This document shows positions 46,722 through 54,321 of a DNA stretch of 64,000 nucleotides, piece after piece (position 1 is the first letter of the stretch; every line of letters begins with the position of its first letter). Source of the stretch: an uncultured Halocynthiibacter sp. (GTDB taxonomy: Bacteria; Pseudomonadota; Alphaproteobacteria; Rhodobacterales; Rhodobacteraceae); assembly GCA_947503035.1 (NCBI GenBank), contig CANNCD010000001.1:1178001-1242000 (forward strand), given 5' to 3'. Both the position numbers and the translations under genes were made by a program. The notes under the pieces were generated by a model. The model searched no databases. It was not told the origin of the DNA and saw only the letters and a program-made list of their open reading frames with translations.

Positions 46722-46870
46722 GCATGGACAGGCAGAACTGGGCAAGCACAGAGGATTGATCCCGAATGCGCGACGACCACCAAGGGCCTGAGTTCTTTTG
46801 AAAAGGCCGACGTGGCTCGGGATCGATATTCCTTTCACGTCGTGACATTCATCCTACGTTTTCAAACACC
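46722..46870 (-). pseudogene. Internally deleted remnant of a LysR gene
   Basis: Two blocks match the intact LysR gene at 47327-48229. 46722-46751 (GAACTGGGCAA core) matches about 47622-47651, and 46752-46869 matches about 48168-48287, including the 5' end and upstream region. The stretch between (roughly 500 bp) is missing and the start codon is changed. Identity is high enough to see by eye (for example GACGACCACCAAGG and TTTTCAAACACC). It is a dead second copy. Confidence 0.75.
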
Positions 46871-47100
46871 ATATTCTGCGGCTTTGGTGGCGCATGATCC
46901 GTTCTTGGCGGGTCGCTCTGATGCGGCAAACGCTTTCTCGCGACATTCAAGAAATCCCCTGAGTGTGCCAGCGGAAATCCCAGCGCGGTTGCTGGGATTA
47001 GTTTTGAGACTGTGGATCAAACCGTCGCAACACAATCAGGTCCCTCAACGGTCCTAACTGATGTTGGGCAACCGCGGCTGGGTAATGCACCTGCGTGATT
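46871..47100. other. Non-coding stretch between two gene remnants
   Basis: No convincing gene, hairpin or repeat was found. It may be further decayed sequence of the same lost locus. Confidence 0.4.
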
Positions 47101-47205
47101 TCGACACCGTGGTTTCCACGCGATCCTAGGCGCGCCTCTTGGCAGACCGCGTCATCGTCATGGGCACGCGCCGCGGCAAGATCACATCCAGCACTTTGGT
47201 CTAAC
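47101..47205 (+). pseudogene. Fragment of an ABC transporter ATPase C-terminal region
   Basis: One frame reads FDTVVSTRS, a stop, then ARLLADRVIVMGTRRGKITS. This matches the H-loop and following strand of NitT/TauT- or FbpC-type ATPases (VTHD.EEA..LADRVIVM..RPGRI), with the His codon lost and an in-frame stop. No further upstream ATPase motifs are recognisable. It is too short to act. Confidence 0.6.
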
Positions 47206-47326
47206 CCATCACTTTAGGTTCATACCGGACATTCGCTCCCCTTCGCCGCAAGTCGGCCACGAAGGTGATTGGGTCTGATGCTGCTCAAAACACGACACTC
47301 CATTAGTCCGCTCTGGTTCGTGTGGC

Positions 47327-48229
47327 TCACGATCCAAGGTCGCTCAAAGTTGTCTCAATCGCCTTTATCACCACGGGTGTTGCCTCTGCTAGGTCGTTCC
47401 CGCGACAAATGGCCGTTGAAAGTGTCTCGGTCAATCGCCGCACGGCCAAGGGGCGAAACGTCAGCTGGCCTGCCTCGACATCGCGGGCCACATCGGGCCA
47501 AGTTAAGAAACCAACGCCACGGCCACGCCTGAGAAAGTGCAGGATGGCGGGGACGGAATTGCTTGTGACATGCACGTCTGGGCTGACCCGCACGCTAAGG
47601 ATTTCCCCAATCAATCGGGTGTGCATCGACAGCGCCGAACTGGGCAAACACAGGGGGAAATCCAGCGCCTCCTTGAGAGAGATCGGGCCATCCCTTGCGG
47701 GTCCATATCCCGGAGCGGACACAACACCGAGATGATATTCCTGAGAGCCTGCGACGACCATGCTAGTGAGTTTGGGCAAGTTAAAGGCCACGACAATATC
47801 AAGTTCAAGCGCTTCTGCGCGGCTGATGATTTCGGCGGTTGAACCGATGACCAGATCCAGCTCGACGTTGTCGAAACTCTCCTCGAGACGTTCAATCAGG
47901 GACGGAATCCATGTGTCGACAAGACCCGCCATTGTGCCAAGCCGCAGGCGCAAGTCCGCCTTTTTTTGATCGCGGTGGAACTGTTTGGACAGGGTGGCAT
48001 CCTCGGCAAGCCACGCGGTCGCCGCCGTGCGCAGCTGCTCGCCTTCGGCTGACAGAACGACCCCCTCGGAACTGCGGATCAAGAGTTGCTTGCCGTAGCT
48101 TTCTTCTAACATCTTGATCTGCCTGCTAAGGGCGGGCGCAGAAATGTTCAGTTTTTCTGCGGCGGCACGGATTGACCCTGAATGGGCAACGACCACCAAG
48201 GATTTGATCTCTTTGGAAAAGGCGGACAT
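47327..48229 (-). CDS. LysR-family transcriptional regulator
   Basis: 300 residues. The N-terminal HTH is LVVVAHSGSIRAAAEKLNISAPALSRQIKMLEE; the effector domain follows (LRLRLGTMAGLVDTWIPSL onwards). It is divergent from the damaged deaminase-ABC operon (108 bp), which it presumably regulates. A degraded partial copy lies ~0.5 kb downstream. Confidence 0.9.
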   Translation of the reverse strand: MSAFSKEIKSLVVVAHSGSIRAAAEKLNISAPALSRQIKMLEESYGKQLLIRSSEGVVLSAEGEQLRTAATAWLAEDATLSKQFHRDQKKADLRLRLGTMAGLVDTWIPSLIERLEESFDNVELDLVIGSTAEIISRAEALELDIVVAFNLPKLTSMVVAGSQEYHLGVVSAPGYGPARDGPISLKEALDFPLCLPSSALSMHTRLIGEILSVRVSPDVHVTSNSVPAILHFLRRGRGVGFLTWPDVARDVEAGQLTFRPLAVRRLTETLSTAICRGNDLAEATPVVIKAIETTLSDLGS

Positions 48230-48337
48230 CGGCTAGTGTTCCATTTTTTCTTACACGGCGTGATTTCTATTCTATTTTTTCAAACACCCAAATCCATCTT
48301 ATGGCCCTTGTAACCAATCAAATGCCAAGGGACTGAG

Positions 48338-48816
48338 ATGAAACAACGTGACTTAGAGTTACTGCAAGAGACCATCCGATCCGTTTGGCCGACCAATCTC
48401 GGGAAAGTGAAAACCATCCCTTTGGCGCGCTTCTCGCGGATGCTGATGGCAAGATCCTCCTGACAAGCGGAAACACCCATAGCACCGATGGGGGCACGGG
48501 CCACGCGGAACTGAACGTCGCCCGCGCCGCAGCGGCGCAATTTGCGCCTGAGTTCCTTGAGAGCTGCACGCTTTATACGTCCGTTGAACCCTGCAGCATG
48601 TGTGCTGGTGGGACCTATTGGGCGGGCATCGGCAGGCTTGTCTATGGCATGACCGAAGAACGTCTGGCCGTCCTGACGGGCGACAACGAAGAAAACCTTA
48701 CGATGTCTTTGCCCTGCCGCGAGGTTTTGGCAGCAGGCCAGCGCGACGTCACTGTCGAAGGTCCTATTCCAGAACTCGAAGACGACATTGCACGATCACA
48801 CAAAGATTTTTGGTGA
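48338..48816 (+). pseudogene. Nucleoside/cytosine deaminase family gene, frameshifted near its 5' end
   Basis: The natural start is the ATG at 48338 (AAGGGA upstream), giving MKQRDLELLQETIR. Then a 5-bp tandem duplication ATCCG-ATCCG at 48374-48383 shifts the frame. Removing one copy restores RLADQSRESENHPFGALLAD. The rest is intact: the zinc motif HAEL (GTGHAELNVA) and PCSMCAGG. A TTG at 48385 could restart a 143-residue protein that still keeps all zinc ligands but lacks the first helix. The likely substrate is a pyrimidine or purine base. Confidence 0.8.
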
Positions 48817-48848
48817 TCCCCTATCCTCCCAACCATGAAGGAAACATC

Positions 48849-49844
48849 ATGAGAAAACAGATTGTTGGCGCACTTGTACCCGCACTTTTCGCAACCGGCG
48901 CCGCCACGATGGCAACCGCGCAAGATGCTGTGACTTATCAGCTGGACTGGCTGCCTGGCGGTGACAAATCCCCGATTTACGTTTGCATCGAAGAAGGCTT
49001 TTGCGCCGATGCAGGTATCGAAGTGGAAATCGTACCTGGTCGCGGCTCGACAGAAGCCATCACCAAAATCGCGACGGGCACGTCCGACATCGGCAGCGCA
49101 GATATCGGCGCATTGATGGCGGCGGCAGCCAGCGAAGACGTTCCCGCAACGGCGGTCATGTCGATCTTCAACACCGGCCCCCACGCATTCTATACCTTGG
49201 CGGGCAACGGCATTGAAACCTTCACAGATATCGAAGGAAAGTCAGTCGCGACCTCACCATTCACCTCGTCCAACGTATATTTGCCGCTGGATCTTGCCGA
49301 TAACGGCCTGTCTGAGGACGCGATCGAGCTAACCAAGGCCGATCCGGGCGCGCTTGCACCGCTTTTGATGACGGGCCGCACGGATGCGATCATCGCATGG
49401 CTGACGAACGTGCCCATCTTTGAGGCCCAGGCCGCCGAAGCGGGCAAAGAGTTGATCGTGCTACCTTGGTCCGATGCGGGGCTTGAGTTGTACTCGGCCG
49501 CCTTGATCGCCAATGACACGTTCCTCGAAGAACGCCCAGACGTTGCCCGCCGTTTCGTCGAAGCCTTCACGAAGTCCTTGGAATTCGCGAATGAAAACCC
49601 AGCGGCGACGGGCGCGGCTGTTGCGTCAATCGTACCCGAACTGGACGCAGCAAAGGTCGAAGCGGCGTGGATGGACTCCTCTGTCTTGGCCTTCAACGAG
49701 ATCACCGAGGCGTTCGCCCTCGGCTCATTTGATGCGGACCGCGTCGCCAAAACATGGGCTCGCGTCGCCGCCGCCCAAGGCATCGACCCAGCGGCGTTTG
49801 ACCCAGAGTCCATCATCGACCGTTCCTTCGTCGTGGTCGAGTAA
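48849..49844 (+). CDS. ABC transporter substrate-binding protein (NMT1/THI5-like)
   Basis: 331 residues with a signal peptide ending ATMATAQ, so it is periplasmic. The family core is TYQLDWLPGGDKSPIYVCIE, GIEVEIVPGRGSTEAITKIA, GTSDIGSADIGALM and then GKSVATSPFTSSN. These receptors bind nitrate, sulfonates, HMP or similar small molecules; the adjacent deaminase suggests a nitrogenous base or pyrimidine. It lies 32 bp after the deaminase gene. Confidence 0.9.
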   Translation: MRKQIVGALVPALFATGAATMATAQDAVTYQLDWLPGGDKSPIYVCIEEGFCADAGIEVEIVPGRGSTEAITKIATGTSDIGSADIGALMAAAASEDVPATAVMSIFNTGPHAFYTLAGNGIETFTDIEGKSVATSPFTSSNVYLPLDLADNGLSEDAIELTKADPGALAPLLMTGRTDAIIAWLTNVPIFEAQAAEAGKELIVLPWSDAGLELYSAALIANDTFLEERPDVARRFVEAFTKSLEFANENPAATGAAVASIVPELDAAKVEAAWMDSSVLAFNEITEAFALGSFDADRVAKTWARVAAAQGIDPAAFDPESIIDRSFVVVE

Positions 49845-49849
49845 GAGCC

Positions 49850-50338
49850 ATGGCCCGTGCTCAGGATGCAATCACCTTCGCCGACATTGGCCAGACCTTC
49901 ACAACGCGGACAGGGCCACTTACGGCCCTGTCTGGTGTGGATATCGCCATCAAACGCCACGAATTTGTTGCGGTTCTTGGGCCGTCGGGCTGCGGAAAAT
50001 CGACGCTTCTGCGGCTTACTGCGGGGCTCGTGAAACCCACTGCTGGCACCGTCAGTGTGTTCGGCATGCCCGTAACACAGCCCCGCGACGACGTCGGCAT
50101 CGTGTTTCAGCAAGCCACACTTTTTCCTTGGGCCACGGTTGAAGACAACGTCGCCTTTCCGGCCAAACACATGCGCGGACGCATCAGCAAACAGGACCGC
50201 GAAGTGGCCCAAGATGTGATCGCCGACTATAAGGTGCCGCTGGGGCGTCCACGTGATGAAAACACTTTGCGTGCGACAGAAATCCAAGACCTTGCCACCG
50301 AACTGCGCGACTTGTTGATCGCAAAGGAGACAGTCTGA
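49850..50338 (+). CDS. ABC transporter ATP-binding protein, internally truncated
   Basis: 162 residues against about 260 in the family. Walker A GPSGCGKST is at 44-52 and the Q-loop FQQATLFPW at 86-94, and the C-terminal tail GRPRDENTLRATEIQ is present. The ABC signature (LSGGMxQR), Walker B, D-loop and H-loop are all absent. An in-frame deletion of roughly 95 residues joins DVIADY to the tail near residue 125 (about 50216-50235). It cannot hydrolyse ATP in the normal way. It is still coupled to the permease gene (TGATG). Confidence 0.88.
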   Translation: MARAQDAITFADIGQTFTTRTGPLTALSGVDIAIKRHEFVAVLGPSGCGKSTLLRLTAGLVKPTAGTVSVFGMPVTQPRDDVGIVFQQATLFPWATVEDNVAFPAKHMRGRISKQDREVAQDVIADYKVPLGRPRDENTLRATEIQDLATELRDLLIAKETV

Positions 50339-51135
50339 TGTTCCACCCGACCAAAACCAAAGCCCCCATGATGGCCCGTTTGATGCGCACACCCGGCCTA
50401 TTGCCGGCGCTGACCTTCGCCATTCTCTTGATTGTGTGGGAGGCCTCAACTTGGCTGTTCGCGATCCCCACCTATATTCTGCTCGGCCCCTCACGCATTA
50501 TCGGCGGCTTTGACGCGGTGCCCTTTACCCGTTGGATAGAACATATTTGGGCGACCCTGCGTGTGGCCATGATTGGATATGTCGTTGCGATCCTTGTGTC
50601 GTTGCCCATCGCCGTAGGCCTTGCGAAGTCAGAATTTATGGCAAAAGCGTTTTATCCGCTTTTGGTTGTCATCCAATCCGTGCCTGTCGTCGCCGTCGCC
50701 CCCATCATCATCGTTGTGCTGGGCGCCGATGACGCACCGCGGGTTCTGATCACCTTCCTGATCGCGTTCTTTCCGCTGGTTGTGTCAATGACCACGGGGC
50801 TGCGCGCAACGCCGCCTGAATTGATCGAACTGTCCAGATCCCTGCGCGCCCCCGCCTATCGCGAAATCACACAAATCCGCCTGCCCTATGCGACGCCCTA
50901 CATTTTTTCGGGGCTGCAAATTTCCATCACCCTCGCGGTGATCGGCGCCGTCGTGGCCGAATTCGTCGCAGCAGATGCGGGCATCGGGTATTTCATCCAG
51001 TTTTCAACATCAATGTTCCGCCTGCCAGAAGCCTGGGCCGGTCTGACGCTGCTTGTCGCAATGTCGCTGCTCTTGTTTCAGAGCGTCGGCCTCGTGCAAA
51101 AGCTGTTTATGCCGTGGTCCCTTCCGCCAAAGTGA
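50338..51135 (+). CDS. ABC transporter permease (NitT/TauT type)
   Basis: 265 residues with six membrane helices. It has the BPD_transp_1 EAA loop: ELIELSRSLRAPAYREITQIRLPYATPYIFSGLQ. The N-terminal helix is PALTFAILLIVWEAS. The frame is intact despite damage to its ATPase and deaminase neighbours. Its ATG overlaps the ATPase stop. Confidence 0.9.
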   Translation: MFHPTKTKAPMMARLMRTPGLLPALTFAILLIVWEASTWLFAIPTYILLGPSRIIGGFDAVPFTRWIEHIWATLRVAMIGYVVAILVSLPIAVGLAKSEFMAKAFYPLLVVIQSVPVVAVAPIIIVVLGADDAPRVLITFLIAFFPLVVSMTTGLRATPPELIELSRSLRAPAYREITQIRLPYATPYIFSGLQISITLAVIGAVVAEFVAADAGIGYFIQFSTSMFRLPEAWAGLTLLVAMSLLLFQSVGLVQKLFMPWSLPPK

Positions 51136-51322
51136 ACCGGCGCGCAGCCCCGAGACCAAAATAGGATGGCAAAAAATTGGGGCGTTTCGTGCGCTTTCGG
51201 AAGGACGCAGCGACAGGCCGCTTCGCGGGGCGGAACCGACTTTTAAGGAGCGTCTCTCGCGGTCGGCTGTTGCTAGGGTTGAAACTTCATTCATCACCCT
51301 TCTTGACTTGAGGGCGGCCTGA
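51136..51322. other. Non-coding stretch after the ABC permease
   Basis: No gene or terminator was recognised. It leads directly into the integrase remnant. Confidence 0.4.
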
Positions 51323-51682
51323 TTGGGATCTTCTGCCAAGCTCTTGCGAAATCAGGGTGCCACTGTTCCTTGGCTTGGGACCAGAGCATCGCTCGTAAAG
51401 GGGACGAAATATCCAATGATGGTCCGGTCCGAACACCTCTGGCCAAGGCGCTATCACGACCGTTTGCACATCTCAGTCCGTCAATTTCCTCGGATCATCC
51501 GCGGTTGGATTTCGTCTATTGGTTCAGAGGTGACAGTTTATCGAACCCCTTCGATCCCCCGCACGAAAATCACCAAGATTTACAATAAGACCGGCAACCT
51601 GCCCGCCGTTCAGCTGCTATTGCGACCGACCAAGATGGATGGCACAGAACGCCCTTTGGGCGTTGAACCTGAAGAAATGTGA
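51323..51682 (+). pseudogene. Tyrosine recombinase (integrase) C-terminal remnant
   Basis: The frame's C-terminal half reads like the small Rhodobacterales/Rhizobiales integrases: GWISSIGSEVTVYRTPSIPRTK, then TGNLPAVQLLLRPTKMDGTE and RPLGVEPEEM. Intact relatives have THS.RRTK, LLLGHTK and VRYLGV. Here the catalytic HxxR (PSIP), the second His (RPTK) and the nucleophile Tyr (ERPLG) are all replaced, three times by proline. The N-terminal domain is missing. It marks an old mobile element. Confidence 0.8.
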
Positions 51683-51696
51683 TCGAACTGTAAGTA

Positions 51697-51725
51697 TTTG
51701 GGCCGCTCGACAGGGACGGCCCAAA
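51697..51725. terminator. Hairpin after the SDR gene
   Basis: A 9-bp perfect inverted repeat TTTGGGCCG/CGGCCCAAA, loop 11, ending 8 bp from the SDR stop. It is a plausible minus-strand terminator with a weak T tail. Confidence 0.5.
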
Positions 51726-51733
51726 ACTTCGAC

Positions 51734-52513
51734 CTATGCCGTCATCCCAACGGCTGCCCGTCCTTCATCTGTTTTAAGTGAGAAGTCAGTGCCAAGCCAT
51801 CGATCCGCATCCGACGTCATCAGGTATGCGACGCTGCGCGCGACCCATTCTGGTGAAATGTGATTTTCCCAAGGGATCTGGCTGACAGGGTTCAGACCAC
51901 TGTCTCGGATATGTTCTTGCATCTTTGTTGCCACGGTTCCGGGCGAAAGGCCAATCACCCGTACGCCTTTGCCAAAAGCCTCTTTATGTGCAACACCCGT
52001 CAGGCGCAGCACGGCCGCCTTGGAGGCACAATAGTGCGACCATCCTTCGAGAAAGCTGTTCGCCGCGCCGGATGAGATATTTACGATGGTTCCGTAACCT
52101 TGCTGGATCATAATCGGCATCGCATAGCGCAGCCCATGGTAAACCCCCTTAACGTTAACATCCATAATTGCGCCCCAAGACGCTGGATCGCTGTCGACAA
52201 TCCGCGCGACTGGATCGATCAGTCCGGCATTGTTGACCAACAAATCCAGCCGTCCGGTTGTTTCAACGGCTCTGTCGACCAGCGCCGCGAACGCCTTGTG
52301 GTCTGAGACATCTGTCGGCACCGCAAGAGCCTTTCCTCCGGCGTCCAAGAGGTCGGACGCAATACGGTCAATGTCACTTTCGGATCGAGCGGCCAACACA
52401 ACCTCTGCACCAAGAGAACTAAGGTGCCGTGCGGTCGCTTCTCCGATGCCACGAGAGGCACCGGTGATGATGGCAGTTTTGCCGGTTAGGTCGGGTCGGA
52501 TGATATCTGTCAT
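51734..52513 (-). CDS. Short-chain dehydrogenase/reductase
   Basis: 259 residues from MTDIIRPDLTGK. It is a classical SDR: the cofactor motif TGASRGIG is near residue 17, followed by NNAG, the catalytic Ser in NISSGAANSF, YCASK and the post-active-site SPGTVATKM. Cofactor and substrate are unknown. It lies 61 bp after the YceI gene in the same direction and may be cotranscribed. Confidence 0.9.
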   Translation of the reverse strand: MTDIIRPDLTGKTAIITGASRGIGEATARHLSSLGAEVVLAARSESDIDRIASDLLDAGGKALAVPTDVSDHKAFAALVDRAVETTGRLDLLVNNAGLIDPVARIVDSDPASWGAIMDVNVKGVYHGLRYAMPIMIQQGYGTIVNISSGAANSFLEGWSHYCASKAAVLRLTGVAHKEAFGKGVRVIGLSPGTVATKMQEHIRDSGLNPVSQIPWENHISPEWVARSVAYLMTSDADRWLGTDFSLKTDEGRAAVGMTA

Positions 52514-52574
52514 GGCAGGGTCTTTCATCTGGTGTAACGGGGCGATCCGTGACCGCCCCCTGTTTGTTTGGCAA

Positions 52575-53252
52575 TTAGCCTTCGTTCGGCCCTTTGAAAC
52601 CGTCCGTATAGCCCCAGTTGCACGGCACGTTCGTCGCGACGACCTCTGAGGGAACGGAACCGCAGTCGACCAGATCAATGTGGATATCGAGGTCAATCGC
52701 GGTGCCCGTGGGCGAGCCCGGGAAGGCGATGAAATCCATGCCCCAAGCCGTGCGGTCGATGGTGCCTGTCGCTTCAAAAGAGGCCACGCGGATTTCATCG
52801 TAATTGGGGATGAAGTCCGGATAATTACGGTCAGACTTCAGAGTGAAATCCAAGGTGATCGGCGCATCGACCCCGAGCATCGTCAGCGTTCCGGCCATCT
52901 GCCCTTTGGTTTCAGTCGCCATCGTAATTGCGCCTGACGTGAACACGACCGTTGGAAATGCGGGCACGTTCAAATAGTCGGCAGCCCGAACATGGTTATC
53001 TCGCCCAATATGATTGGAATTGACGGACGCCGCATCGACGACAACCGTAATTTCAGAGTTGGCAGGGTCATCCTCATCAATCAGGAATGTGCCTTCAAAG
53101 GCGTCGAACCGCCCCGCGGTGCGGGCAAGGTCCATGTGGTCGACCTCCCATCCGATGTGGGCATGCCCTTGGTCGAGGGTCCATTCCCGTGTCTCGGCAA
53201 AGGCTGGATTGGCGAGTGCGAAAAGAACAGCTGTGGTTGTAAAATGTTTCAT
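52575..53252 (-). CDS. YceI-family periplasmic lipid/isoprenoid-binding protein
   Basis: 225 residues with a signal peptide ending NPAFA. The YceI lipocalin-like barrel is seen in TLDQGHAHIGWEVDHMDLARTAGRFDAFEG, ADYLNVPAFPTVVFTSG, and TGTIDRTAWGMDF. Related proteins bind polyisoprenoids or quinone-like lipids. RBS TGGAGAAATACC precedes it. It is divergent from a LysR gene, whose candidate operator repeats lie in the 99-bp spacer. Confidence 0.9.
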   Translation of the reverse strand: MKHFTTTAVLFALANPAFAETREWTLDQGHAHIGWEVDHMDLARTAGRFDAFEGTFLIDEDDPANSEITVVVDAASVNSNHIGRDNHVRAADYLNVPAFPTVVFTSGAITMATETKGQMAGTLTMLGVDAPITLDFTLKSDRNYPDFIPNYDEIRVASFEATGTIDRTAWGMDFIAFPGSPTGTAIDLDIHIDLVDCGSVPSEVVATNVPCNWGYTDGFKGPNEG

Positions 53253-53300
53253 GGTATTTCTCCATTAGGAAGTATGCCCTGTCGTGCTATCGCACCGATG

Positions 53301-53350
53301 CTGTGCAAAAAATGCTTTAATGCGCATGATGGCTGTGCGTAAAATGCACA
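53301..53350. promoter_or_regulatory. Candidate LysR operator: repeated box between yceI-like and lysR
   Basis: CTGTGCAAAAAATGC (53301-53315) recurs as CTGTGCGTAAAATGC (53333-53347), 32 bp apart, about three helical turns. The second is also an inverted repeat TGTGC-N7-GCACA (53334-53350). This fits LysR-type binding of two sites. The second box abuts the lysR ATG at 53352, consistent with autorepression. Confidence 0.6.
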
Positions 53351-53351
53351 C

Positions 53352-54248
53352 ATGGATATAAACGCATTGAAAACCGCTTTGCGCGTTGCAGAACTTGGTA
53401 GTTTTTCCGCCGTCGCCCGCGAGGCAGACGTGAACCATTCCTCGGTGTCTCGTGCGATTGCTACTTTGGAGGACCGTCTGGGTTTACGACTGTTTCAACG
53501 GACGTCTCAGACCCTGTCGCTCACCGCAGAAGGCGAACAGTACCTGCGTCGCGTCGCCCCGTTAGTTGAGCAATTGGAAGACGTTCGACGAGATGTAAGA
53601 CATGATCGCACAAAGCCACGCGGCCTTTTGCGCCTAACGGCGTCTGTCGCCTACGGCACGAAACAGATCGTTCCCCATCTGACTGGTTTGCAACGCCGTG
53701 CGCCCGAGCTCGAAGTTGAGCTGATCCTATCGGATGCCAATCTTGACCTCATCGCCGAGCGCATCGATCTGGCAATCCGACTTGCTCCTGCACCCGAGGG
53801 TGATTTGATTTCGTCCCGTTTGCATTCAACGCGATATCACGTTGTGGCCAGTCCAGATTGGGTGGAGCGAAACGGCTTGCCTGACGGTCCGGATGCCCTT
53901 GGTGACATCGCTTGCGTCCGCGGCACGCTTCCAGGCCATAGAGACAACTGGCAGTTTCGGGATCGGAACACCGGGTATGTGCGCCAAGTTGCCATATCGG
54001 GCTCTGCGATGATTTCGAACCCATTGGCCCAGCTCGAGGCCGCGCGCACTGGGTTTGGACCTGCTCTGTTGGCGGATTGGCTTTTGCACGAGGATCTGGA
54101 AGCGGGGCGTTTGGTCGACCTTTTCCCCAAGCAAGACGTGACCGCAACCAGCTTTGAGACAGCGGCTTGGTTACTTTATCCTAGTCGCACCTACTTACCC
54201 GCGAAGGTGCGTGTGGCCATCGATCATCTGAGGAAGGTTCGGCGATAA
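53352..54248 (+). CDS. LysR-family transcriptional regulator
   Basis: 298 residues with HTH LRVAELGSFSAVAREADVNHSSVSRAIATLE and the effector-binding domain from GLLRLTASVAYGTKQIVPHL. It resembles the CrgA/AaeR-like group (LRLFQRTSQTLSLTAEGEQY). It is divergent from the YceI/SDR pair and probably controls it. Confidence 0.9.
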   Translation: MDINALKTALRVAELGSFSAVAREADVNHSSVSRAIATLEDRLGLRLFQRTSQTLSLTAEGEQYLRRVAPLVEQLEDVRRDVRHDRTKPRGLLRLTASVAYGTKQIVPHLTGLQRRAPELEVELILSDANLDLIAERIDLAIRLAPAPEGDLISSRLHSTRYHVVASPDWVERNGLPDGPDALGDIACVRGTLPGHRDNWQFRDRNTGYVRQVAISGSAMISNPLAQLEAARTGFGPALLADWLLHEDLEAGRLVDLFPKQDVTATSFETAAWLLYPSRTYLPAKVRVAIDHLRKVRR

Positions 54249-54321
54249 CGGCCCCAACCAGCCATTGGAAATGGCGCGCCCAATGGTTGCGATCACCCAT
54301 CGGACGACATTGTTGTGGTTG

